Source of the DNA: Hyphomicrobiales bacterium
GTDB lineage: Bacteria; Pseudomonadota; Alphaproteobacteria; Rhizobiales; Devosiaceae
Direction: 5' to 3'
Assembly (NCBI GenBank): GCA_015487985.1
Contig: WFOP01000190.1
Location: 1-9,688, forward strand
DNA: 9,688 nucleotides
The notes under the pieces are model-generated. The model saw only the letters and a program-made list of their open reading frames with translations, was not told the DNA's origin and did not search any database. Numbering within the stretch: the stretch's first letter is position 1; every line of letters begins with the position of its first letter. The position numbers and the translations under genes were made by a program. Shown piece by piece: positions 1 through 6,357 of this stretch.

Positions 1-34
1 GCGATAATTCAACGCCAGTTAATCCCAAAAACAT
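1..34 (-). CDS. dctM: TRAP transporter large permease, N-terminus only (cut by window edge)
   Basis: Only the first 11 codons are present, reading MFLGLTGVELS, and the frame stays open to the window edge. The ATG lies 5 bases after the dctQ stop codon, and an AGG just upstream, overlapping that stop, could serve as ribosome binding site. In TRAP operons the large 12-helix permease normally follows the small permease directly, and a short hydrophobic start of this kind is usual for it. The large permease forms the ion-coupled transport path. The identity rests on gene order and the start of the frame, not on recognisable domains. Confidence 0.6.
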   Translation of the reverse strand, partial: MFLGLTGVELS

Positions 35-39
35 AGCGC

Positions 40-1011
40 CTAAACCCCTTTAGTCATAGTTTGATTTGTATCTGCGGGATCAGACTTTTCAGTCGCCCCC
101 GAAACCTTCTTTTTGTCATAGATGAATACCGAACGCGCGGCCAAACCAGTGATGGTGACGCCGTCATGCCCATCTCCTTCAAGCGAATAATGGCTTGGAA
201 TATCTTCTTTGGGCTCCAAAAGCGCCAGCAGATTACGCAACAAAAACGCGACTGCCGTCAAAAACATCAGGCCGGCAAAAACCACGATCAGAAGCTTGAA
301 TGACCACACCCATGAAAACTCAGCGGTTCCCGAAGATTCCCATTTGAAATCTCTCCAGCGCGCCCCCGATGACCAGATATTCAATGGCCGCTGAGAGAAC
401 ATGGAATTCATCGCCAAAGGCCAGGCAAACCACCACAAAAGAACCGTCGATGGAATAAACATGATCAGCGTGCCGATAAAGTCGATCCATATCTGGGTGC
501 GCCGTTTGGTGGCGGCATAGATCAGGTCAACCCGCACATGCCCCCCTTCAATGAAAGTGTACCCGGACGCAACAGCGATCAAAAAAGCGTTGTAAAATTT
601 GAGTTGCCCGGAGAACCACTGCAATTCCCCTTCGAACAAAATGATTCCAAGGGGAGAAAAAACCAGTTCGTTGCCACGGAAAATCTGGCCCATACCGATA
701 ATCATCACCTGCTGGAACATCATAATGGCGGCAAACCACGCGGCAATCATCCCGATTTTGCCACCAAACACTTCAAGAACAAAAACTGTACGTCGCAAAA
801 TGCTGCGCCGGTAAATTCCCAATCCAATCAGCACCACCACCAGCGCCAGAACCATATAGAAGAAACCCTGAGACTGCCCTGCAAGAACAAAAGCACTCAT
901 TTTTTCCTTGAATGTCTCAAGGGTCAGAAAATTATAAAGGTGATAAGGAGAGATAACCAGGTTCACAAACCCCATAACAAAGTTCGTGAGTATATGTGTG
1001 ACAATATCCAT
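40..1011 (-). CDS. dctQ: TRAP transporter small permease (DctQ family), long form
   Basis: Membrane subunit of a tripartite ATP-independent periplasmic transporter; it pairs with the large permease and helps dock the loaded binding protein. The protein is 323 residues. The core family fold of four helices fits roughly residues 86-108, 138-157, 174-198 and 236-264, and the conserved GGHVRVD stretch at about 156-162 follows the second of these. Family members are usually about 160-230 residues. This one has an extra N-terminal stretch of about 80 residues with at least one further membrane segment (about 49-67) and a possible amphipathic or membrane helix (10-29). It also has a polar C-terminal tail from about 267. 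The start codon has a GGGGAAG-type ribosome binding site about 8 bases upstream. It sits between dctP and dctM in the expected order, transcribed from the dctP promoter. The substrate cannot be read from this subunit. Confidence 0.88.
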   Translation of the reverse strand: MDIVTHILTNFVMGFVNLVISPYHLYNFLTLETFKEKMSAFVLAGQSQGFFYMVLALVVVLIGLGIYRRSILRRTVFVLEVFGGKIGMIAAWFAAIMMFQQVMIIGMGQIFRGNELVFSPLGIILFEGELQWFSGQLKFYNAFLIAVASGYTFIEGGHVRVDLIYAATKRRTQIWIDFIGTLIMFIPSTVLLWWFAWPLAMNSMFSQRPLNIWSSGARWRDFKWESSGTAEFSWVWSFKLLIVVFAGLMFLTAVAFLLRNLLALLEPKEDIPSHYSLEGDGHDGVTITGLAARSVFIYDKKKVSGATEKSDPADTNQTMTKGV

Positions 1012-1087
1012 GTTGTGCTTCCCCTAAAATTGTCATCTCTTAATCGGCCACCATTATTTTTTTTATCGGTTGGCGAATTTGGATGTC

Positions 1088-1120
1088 AAAAGGAAAGCCG
1101 GACGCAATGCCCGGCTTCCC
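1088..1120 (-). terminator. Terminator-like hairpin between dctP and dctQ (probable attenuator)
   Basis: A 10-bp stem (1092-1101 with 1111-1120, one G-T wobble) with a 9-base loop lies 23 bases past the dctP stop. On the minus strand it is followed by only four T residues. The stem is GC-rich at the loop side. Because dctQ starts about 75 bases further on, the hairpin more likely causes partial termination or stabilises the dctP mRNA end. That would give more binding protein than permease, a common arrangement in binding-protein-dependent transporters. The structure is seen directly; the role is inferred. Confidence 0.6.
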
Positions 1121-1143
1121 GTATCTGAGTATTTTTTATCAGC

Positions 1144-2226
1144 TTAACCAAGTACGCGAGTACGTTGACGCGCATAGGCAACTGAAGAAAGCGTATTCCA
1201 GTCATTGGAAAGACGCATCGCGCGTTGCACGGATTCTGATACTTTTGCGAACAAGGGATCACCCATGTGCTCGCCCATAACTTCAGCAGAAGCCGCACCA
1301 AACGCATCCCAAACATCATCAGGGAATTCAAGCGTCTGAACGCCTGCACCCTTCAAACGCTCAAGAGCTTCTGAGTTGTTGGCCAGGAACTGATGCAGGC
1401 TCCACAGATTTGTTTCTGCAGAACATACTTCAATAGCTTTCTGGTGAGACGCAGACAGACTGTTGAAACGATCGGTATTTGTTGCAACAGAAAGACCGGC
1501 ACCCGGCTCATGGAAGCCTGAAGTGTAGTAGAATTTGGTGATTTCCTGGAAACCGGCTTTTTCGTCAGCCCAGGGACCAATCCACTCGGTTCCATCAAGC
1601 GCACCAGAGGCAAGGGCCTGATAGATTTCGCCGCCCGGAAGAGTCTGTACGGAAGCGCCCAGTTTACCAAGTGCAGCGCCGCCAAGACCCGGCATGCGGA
1701 ATTTCAAACCGTTGAAATCAGCAGCGGAATTGATTTCCTTGCGGAACCAGCCACCGGCCTGAGGACCGGTATTACCACCCAAAAAGGATGTAAGACCAAA
1801 CTCTTCGCCAACTTCAAGATGCAGCTCATGGCCACCCATGTGATAGTACCAGTTGAACATTTCACTTGGTGTCATGCCAAATGGCACAGCAGTAAAGAAT
1901 GCCATGGCAGGATGCTGACCAACATAATAATAATCAGCAGCGTGATACATATCAGCCTGACCCGAAGTCACAGCATCAAAAACAGCAGGAAGACCCGAAA
2001 CCAGTTCGCCCTGTGCCTTAATATCAATTTCAAGCGTACCATCTGTTACACCGGCAACAGAATCAGCAAAATGCTGAGCTGCATCAAAAACGCCGGCAGC
2101 ACCTCGGCCCCAAGTCAGAACCATTGTTAGTTTTTCACGACCCTGTGAAAGAGCCGGGGTTGCCAAGGTTGAAGCAGCACCTGCACCGACCAAAGCTGAA
2201 CCAGTTAGAAATTTACGACGTTCCAT
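1144..2226 (-). CDS. dctP: TRAP transporter solute-binding protein, TakP-like (2-oxo/hydroxy acid)
   Basis: Periplasmic binding protein of 360 residues that captures an organic acid and delivers it to the DctQM permease. The start at 2226 is chosen because GGGAGG lies 6 bases upstream. The protein then begins MERRKFLTGSALVGAG, a twin-arginine-like or Sec signal, with likely cleavage after ALSQ near residue 28. A start at 2271 would add 15 unlikely residues. The sequence resembles the 2-oxo-acid binder TakP: GGNTGPQAGGWFRKEIN at 150-166, FRMPG at 176-180, GTEWIGP at 212-218 and HEPG at 239-242. From memory of the TakP structure, the Na+ and carboxylate ligands are an Asn, Gln, Arg, Glu-Trp and Glu. 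Matching residues are present as Asn152, Gln156, Arg177, Glu214-Trp215 and Glu240. Likely ligands are pyruvate, lactate or other 2-oxo or 2-hydroxy acids. A divergent two-component system lies just upstream. Confidence 0.93.
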   Translation of the reverse strand: MERRKFLTGSALVGAGAASTLATPALSQGREKLTMVLTWGRGAAGVFDAAQHFADSVAGVTDGTLEIDIKAQGELVSGLPAVFDAVTSGQADMYHAADYYYVGQHPAMAFFTAVPFGMTPSEMFNWYYHMGGHELHLEVGEEFGLTSFLGGNTGPQAGGWFRKEINSAADFNGLKFRMPGLGGAALGKLGASVQTLPGGEIYQALASGALDGTEWIGPWADEKAGFQEITKFYYTSGFHEPGAGLSVATNTDRFNSLSASHQKAIEVCSAETNLWSLHQFLANNSEALERLKGAGVQTLEFPDDVWDAFGAASAEVMGEHMGDPLFAKVSESVQRAMRLSNDWNTLSSVAYARQRTRVLG

Positions 2227-2278
2227 ATTATTCCTCCCGAAAACGCGTATGCGCCGCACAACCTGCGACACTTAATAC

Positions 2279-2304
2279 AGCAACCTTATATAGCTACTGT
2301 TGCT
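2279..2304. promoter_or_regulatory. Inverted repeat in the dctP/kinase intergenic region, candidate operator
   Basis: The 211 bases between dctP and the kinase gene contain AGCAAC (2279-2284) and its exact inverse GTTGCT (2299-2304), separated by 14 AT-rich bases that include TATATA. The position, 50-80 bases upstream of the dctP start, suits a binding site for a dimeric regulator such as the adjacent response regulator. On the minus strand the spacer reads as a plausible -10 region, but I see no convincing -35. It is not a terminator, since neither side has a T tract. Function is inferred only. Confidence 0.3.
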
Positions 2305-2437
2305 AAAAAAGCCCGTATTCGCCACTTTGTCTACCCAAAACTACGCACACTCTGATCTTTCATGCAATTATGTTAACCTCAAACAGACCAAAACCAACGG
2401 GTCAGGCAAATGCAAGGACCAGATTAAAAGGCGTTTT

Positions 2438-3826
2438 ATGAATTTCAGACCCCATGTTATCCTGCTTGGAGCGCTAACACTCGTTATCTCGATATTGGCC
2501 ATTTCCTTCATTGTAACGTCCCAATCGCGCAATCTGGCACGCAACGGCATTTCGACTTTTGAAAAAAACATGCTCGAAGCCAAACAGCGCGAATTGATCA
2601 ATTACGTGAGCATGGCTCAGTCCTCCATCTCCCAGATTTACAACAATGCCACCCCTGATGACCTTGAGGCACAAGAACAGGTCAAACAGATTTTGACCAA
2701 TCTTTCTTATTCCGAAGACGGCTATTTCTTTGTTTATGATTTTGAAGGGAACAACCTGGTCCATCCCCGACAAGATTTCCGCGTGGGGAAAAACTGGATT
2801 GACCTGACGGATCCCCGTGGGGACCGGGTAATTGAAAATCTGATCAATGTGGCAAAACAGGGGGGCGGATTTCATTCCTATATATGGGAAAAACCCTCCT
2901 CGGGCGAAATCGCGGACAAATTGTCCTATGCGATTGCCCTGCCCAAATGGGGGTGGATGTTGGGAACGGGCCTTTATGTCGATGATATCATCGCGCAAAC
3001 CGCCTCTGCCAATGACGAACTCAAATCCTCCATTGACCAGACATTTTTCCTGATCGCCATAATTATGCTCCTTGCAATCATTACGGTTTATATCGTTGGT
3101 CTGCTTCTCAATTTACGTGAACGGGCCATGAGCGACAACAAGCTCAAACACCTCACCCAGCGCATTATTGATACCCAGGAGGAGGAACGCACCCGCATCG
3201 CGCGCGAGCTGCACGATGGTATTTCCCAAAACCTGATCGCGGTACGTTACGTTCTTGATCTGGCAAGACACAAGGTAAAAAACGACGCCAGTGACGCATT
3301 GGCAACCATTGAACGCGCCGCGGCAAATCTGGGATTGGCCATTAAGGAAATCCGACGGATTTCCCATGACCTGCGCCCCGGCATGCTCGATGATCTGGGT
3401 TTGAGTTCAGCCCTTGAGGAACTGACCCACCATTTTTCACAAAACACAAAAATCAAGGTCAAACTCAATACAGTTTCCATCAAGAACCTGCTTCACACAG
3501 ATGCAAAGACAGCACTTTACCGCGTTGCCCAGGAAGCATTGACCAATGTGGAGCGCCATTCGGGCGCAACCCGGGTTCAAATAGACCTCTCATCCAGCGC
3601 AAAGGGCGTGGAAATGACCATTGCCGACAACGGAACCAGCAACCCCTTCAACAACGGCTCCAGCAATCAACCGGGCAATGCGGGGCTGGGGTTGAGAAAT
3701 ATGCAAGAGCGCATGGAGCATTTTTCAGGCGCACTTATTATGCGATCTTCCCCCAAAGGCACCACCCTTAGCGCTAAACTTCCCCGATCAATTTACCTGC
3801 ATCAAAAAGGCAAGAAGAAACCATGA
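2438..3826 (+). CDS. Cache-domain sensor histidine kinase (NarX/UhpB type, HisKA_3)
   Basis: Membrane sensor kinase of 462 residues. The ATG at 2438 is chosen because AAGG lies 6 bases upstream and a membrane helix follows at once; the frame is open back to 2300 but that part is unlike a protein. Order of parts: helix 1 (about 7-28), periplasmic single Cache domain (about 40-190, with DGYFFVYDFEG, a GKNWIDL stretch and WGWMLGTGLYVDD), helix 2 (about 203-225), HisKA_3 dimerisation domain with phospho-acceptor His259 in RIARELHDGISQ, and an ATPase domain with Asn370 (N box), Asp397 (IADNG) and a GLGLRNMQERM motif. Cache domains of this kind commonly bind small carboxylates. The gene overlaps the response regulator by 4 bases, so the two are translated together. 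It is divergent from the TRAP operon, which points to substrate sensing; the ligand is unproven. Confidence 0.92.
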   Translation: MNFRPHVILLGALTLVISILAISFIVTSQSRNLARNGISTFEKNMLEAKQRELINYVSMAQSSISQIYNNATPDDLEAQEQVKQILTNLSYSEDGYFFVYDFEGNNLVHPRQDFRVGKNWIDLTDPRGDRVIENLINVAKQGGGFHSYIWEKPSSGEIADKLSYAIALPKWGWMLGTGLYVDDIIAQTASANDELKSSIDQTFFLIAIIMLLAIITVYIVGLLLNLRERAMSDNKLKHLTQRIIDTQEEERTRIARELHDGISQNLIAVRYVLDLARHKVKNDASDALATIERAAANLGLAIKEIRRISHDLRPGMLDDLGLSSALEELTHHFSQNTKIKVKLNTVSIKNLLHTDAKTALYRVAQEALTNVERHSGATRVQIDLSSSAKGVEMTIADNGTSNPFNNGSSNQPGNAGLGLRNMQERMEHFSGALIMRSSPKGTTLSAKLPRSIYLHQKGKKKP

Positions 3827-4458
3827 GTAACATTCCAACTAAAGTTCTTTTGGTTGATGATCACCCACTGGTACTTGAGGGCATCCGCGCCATTATTGAA
3901 ACCTATGCCCATATTGATGTGGTGGGGGCCGCCTCAAGCGTCAATCAGGCCATGGAGATTTCAAACAAAACCGGCCCCGACGTCATTCTGATGGACATAA
4001 ATATGGGGGGCACAAACGGACTGGATGCTATCGAATTATTCAAGGAACGCTCCCCAAACATCCGCATCATCATGCTCTCCATGCACGATGACAGGGAATA
4101 TATCTCCACCTCGGTTATGTGTGGTGCCTCGGGCTATGTGCTCAAGGACGTCTCCACCGATGAAATCATCTCGGCCATTCAAACCGTTGCCGCCGGGGGA
4201 ACCTATTTTTCTTCCGGAGTATCAGACGCCTTGATGAGCAAGGAAAAATCACTGGAACAGGCCAGCCCCCTCACCACCCGCGAACAATCGGTGCTTGTGC
4301 TGGTGGCAGAGGGGAAAAGCTCCAAAGACGTTGGCGAACTGCTTGATATTTCCACCCGCACCGTTGAAACACACCGCAAGAACATCAAAAAGAAACTGTC
4401 CATCAGCACGACCGCCGGCCTCACCAGATATGCCATTGAGAATGGGTTGATAAGCTGA
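3823..4458 (+). CDS. NarL/LuxR-family response regulator
   Basis: Cytoplasmic DNA-binding partner of the preceding kinase, 211 residues, a normal length for the family. The receiver domain (about 6-122) has the acidic pair Asp12-Asp13, phospho-acceptor Asp58 in VILMDINMG, Ser86 in IIMLSMHDD and Lys108 in GYVLKDV, so all residues needed for phosphorylation are present. The C-terminal LuxR-type helix-turn-helix (about 145-210) contains LTTREQSVLVLVAEGKSS and the recognition helix region STRTVETHRKNIKKKL. The start codon overlaps the kinase stop (ATGA), implying translational coupling. The probable target is the divergent dctP promoter, inferred from location. Its 3' end faces merA with 43 T-rich bases between them and no clear hairpin terminator. 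Confidence 0.95.
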   Translation: MSNIPTKVLLVDDHPLVLEGIRAIIETYAHIDVVGAASSVNQAMEISNKTGPDVILMDINMGGTNGLDAIELFKERSPNIRIIMLSMHDDREYISTSVMCGASGYVLKDVSTDEIISAIQTVAAGGTYFSSGVSDALMSKEKSLEQASPLTTREQSVLVLVAEGKSSKDVGELLDISTRTVETHRKNIKKKLSISTTAGLTRYAIENGLIS

Positions 4459-4501
4459 ATTTCAATTTTTAACTCACCTCTTTTTTTGAAGTGACCTATA
4501 A

Positions 4502-5941
4502 CTATCCAGCACAGCAGGAAAGCTTTTTTACATCCATATCAAAAGTTTGAGCCGCAAGTTTTAAGCCCTCCACTGTTGTAAGGTAGGGAAATATTGTGGC
4601 GCCCAACTCCTCATAAGTCATCCCCGCTTTAATAGCCAAAACAGCCGTTTGAATGCTGTCAGCGCCCTCCGGGGCCAGAATATGTGCGCCAAGAAGCCGT
4701 CCGGTACTTTGATCCGCCACCAGTTTTATCAGGCCACGTGTATCGCGCGCAGCAAGAGCACGAGGCAGATTATCCAGGGTGAGAACCGATGTTTTTACAT
4801 CATAGCCCGCATTACGCGCCCCGACCTCACTTAACCCTGCAAATGCAACCTGCGGATCGCAAAACACAATGGCGGGCATGGCCGAGTTGTCATATTTCTG
4901 CAAATTATTTCCCAAGGCATTTTTCGCGGCTATTTTTGCGCCATACGCCGCCATATAAACAAACTGGTCACGACCGGTAATATCACCGGCAGCAAAAATA
5001 TTCTTGTGAGATGTACCCATAAACGAATTCACAACAACACTGCCATCGGTACGGGTTTTAATGCCGACATTTTCAAGATTTAGCCCTTTTGTATTTGCCC
5101 TGCGACCCGAAGCAATCATCAATTTTCGTGAATTGATGACCTCTGGACCATTATCACCCATCACATGAAGTACAAATCCGCCTCCCTTGTTTTCCACACG
5201 ATCATAGCTTTTGACCTGAAACAGGTTTATCCCCTCCTCCACAAAATATCCGGCAAGCGCCGCTGACAATTCAGGCTCAATTCCGGGTAAAAGGCCATGA
5301 CGTGAAACAAGATTTACCTGTACCCCGGCCCGTGCAAATATCTGGGCGATTTCCGCACCGATAAAACCCGCTCCCACAATTGTTAGCGAGCTTGGCAATT
5401 TTTCCAGCTCAAGCGCAGTTGTACTGGTTAAAAAGTCAGTGTTTTCGATATTGGCAATGTCCGGCAAAGCAGAATGCGCGCCGGTTGCAAGTATTATTTT
5501 ATCCGCGCGAATTGTAACATCGCCAACCTGCAAGGCCCGCCCCTTAGAAAAACGTGCAGCGCCCTGAAGATATGAGATGGTGTCATAACTGTTCAACACG
5601 TCAATATATTTTGCCTCTCTGAGTTCATCCACCAAATTCTGTTTCTGGCGAATAAGTGCCGACCAGTCTTCGATCCGGGCCGTGGTACTTATTCCAGCAA
5701 ATCGTTTTGCCGCCTCCATCAAATAAATCGGCTCCACCGCACGCAACACTGCTTTTGAAGGCACGCATCCCACATTTACGCATGTTCCTCCAATTGTACC
5801 TTCTCCGACCAATAAAACCCTCGCCCCAAGATCAGCTGCACTAATCGCCGCAGAAAACCCCGCAGAACCGGCCCCCACAACGCAAATGTCCCATTTTCTT
5901 TGCACAAGAACATTGATGTCCTCCGACTTGAATTCAGACAT
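4502..5941 (-). CDS. merA: Mercury(II) reductase, short form without N-terminal HMA domain
   Basis: Cytoplasmic FAD enzyme that reduces Hg(II) to volatile Hg(0) with NADPH. The 479 residues carry an FAD-binding GAGSAGFSAA motif (23-32), the redox-active pair Cys54/Cys59 in GGTCVNVGCVPSKA, an NADPH-binding motif near VGAGFIGAE (189-197), a GDITGRD flavin motif and the dimerisation domain. The C-terminus is KLSCCAG. The vicinal Cys476-Cys477 pair hands Hg(II) to the active site of the partner subunit and separates MerA from lipoamide dehydrogenase and glutathione reductase. There is no N-terminal heavy-metal-associated domain. Tyr453 in FPYLT matches one catalytic Tyr of the family, but the other Tyr position (DYLTST in relatives) is Phe170 here. 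A GGGGGTGA ribosome binding site precedes the ATG, which lies 3 bases after the merF stop. Confidence 0.93.
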   Translation of the reverse strand: MSEFKSEDINVLVQRKWDICVVGAGSAGFSAAISAADLGARVLLVGEGTIGGTCVNVGCVPSKAVLRAVEPIYLMEAAKRFAGISTTARIEDWSALIRQKQNLVDELREAKYIDVLNSYDTISYLQGAARFSKGRALQVGDVTIRADKIILATGAHSALPDIANIENTDFLTSTTALELEKLPSSLTIVGAGFIGAEIAQIFARAGVQVNLVSRHGLLPGIEPELSAALAGYFVEEGINLFQVKSYDRVENKGGGFVLHVMGDNGPEVINSRKLMIASGRRANTKGLNLENVGIKTRTDGSVVVNSFMGTSHKNIFAAGDITGRDQFVYMAAYGAKIAAKNALGNNLQKYDNSAMPAIVFCDPQVAFAGLSEVGARNAGYDVKTSVLTLDNLPRALAARDTRGLIKLVADQSTGRLLGAHILAPEGADSIQTAVLAIKAGMTYEELGATIFPYLTTVEGLKLAAQTFDMDVKKLSCCAG

Positions 5942-5944
5942 AAA

Positions 5945-6163
5945 TCACCCCCGCGTCCGTTGAATTTTGTGGCGGCGCCAAACCGCATAAATGGTCAAAA
6001 CTATAAAAAAACCCAATACGGGGAACAGCACATAATCCAGGTATCCCACGACTGCCGACAGGCCCACGATTCCAAATAAAATCACCAGTACCGGCGTAAA
6101 ACAGCAAAGAGCGGCAATCAGCGTGCCAACAATTCCGGTTAACAACAATTTCTTTTCATTCAT
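5945..6163 (-). CDS. merF: MerF-type mercuric ion membrane transporter lacking the second Cys pair
   Basis: Small inner-membrane protein that brings Hg(II) into the cytoplasm for MerA. Starting at 6163 it has 72 residues and two membrane helices (about 6-33 and 42-62). It carries the highly characteristic ALCCFTPVLVILFGIVGLSA block, with vicinal Cys20-Cys21 in helix 1, and GYLDYVLFPVL at the start of helix 2. The ATG at 6163 has GGAG 7 bases upstream; an in-frame ATG at 6175 has only a poorly spaced AGG. Known MerF proteins are about 81 residues and have a second Cys-Cys pair in the cytoplasmic tail. Here the tail is RRHKIQRTRG and has none. There is no separate merT or merP. It forms an operon with merA, transcribed from the MerR-controlled promoter. 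Confidence 0.88.
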   Translation of the reverse strand: MNEKKLLLTGIVGTLIAALCCFTPVLVILFGIVGLSAVVGYLDYVLFPVLGFFIVLTIYAVWRRHKIQRTRG

Positions 6164-6248
6164 TTCAAGCTCCATAAACCTGTTAAATTTTTGCAAAACA
6201 TGTTCCCGCCTGCTGCGCTCCCGCTTATTGGCTCAACACGGGCATTCT

Positions 6249-6280
6249 TGATTTGAAAACCATTTCAACCTCTCAAATCA
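6249..6280. repeat. Inverted repeat in the merF mRNA leader
   Basis: TGATTTGA (6249-6256) and its exact inverse TCAAATCA (6273-6280) are separated by 16 bases. A second, overlapping inverted pair, TTGAAA/TTTCAA (6253-6258 with 6263-6268), could form a competing small hairpin. A CGGG/CCCG pair (6239-6242 with 6281-6284) could extend the outer stem after an internal bulge. No gene ends here and no T tract follows, so it is not an ordinary terminator. If the merF-merA transcript starts near 6310, this lies in its roughly 150-base leader. Confidence 0.45.
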
Positions 6281-6316
6281 CCCGGATTTGACAGGACTTT
6301 TTGAATAAGTCGCACT

Positions 6317-6347
6317 ACGCTACAATCTGTAGTGGCTACAGATACAA
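6317..6347 (-). promoter_or_regulatory. MerR operator within overlapping mer promoters
   Basis: ATCTGTAG and CTACAGAT form a perfect 8-bp dyad with a 3-base centre (6325-6343). On the minus strand a possible -35 TTGTAT (6347-6342) and a weak -10 TAGCGT (6322-6317) are exactly 19 bases apart, with the dyad lying in the spacer. An over-long 19-bp spacer that MerR untwists is the known signature of MerR-activated promoters. On the plus strand TACAAT (6321-6326) is a good -10 for merR and would start the transcript about 25 bases before its ATG, so MerR would also cover its own promoter. The dyad is certain; the promoter boxes are inferred. Confidence 0.6.
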
Positions 6348-6357
6348 GGGCAACGTG

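Noticed and set aside
538..1128. Plus-strand frame of 196 codons
   Set aside because: It is antisense to most of dctQ, has a composition unlike a folded protein and no family motif; the minus-strand reading is a clear TRAP small permease.
2474..2998. Minus-strand frame of 174 codons
   Set aside because: It is antisense to the Cache domain of the kinase and has no independent support.
4459..4501. T-rich gap between response regulator and merA as an intrinsic terminator
   Set aside because: The only stem (TCAC-TC with GA-GTGA around seven T residues) has a mismatch and no T tract after it on either strand.
4502..5941. Lipoamide dehydrogenase or glutathione reductase instead of MerA
   Set aside because: The C-terminal CCAG with a vicinal Cys pair and the adjacent merF and merR genes point to mercuric reductase.
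6249..6280. Inverted repeat as a transcription terminator
   Set aside because: It lies upstream of both divergent genes, no gene ends there, and no T tract follows.
6288..6293. Perfect TTGACA as the merR -35 box
   Set aside because: The nearest good -10 (TACAAT at 6321) is 27 bases away, too far, and nothing -10-like occurs at 16-19 bases.
6301..6357. TTG at 6301 as the merR start
   Set aside because: It would put the operator dyad and promoter inside the coding region, lacks a ribosome site, and adds residues absent from MerR proteins.
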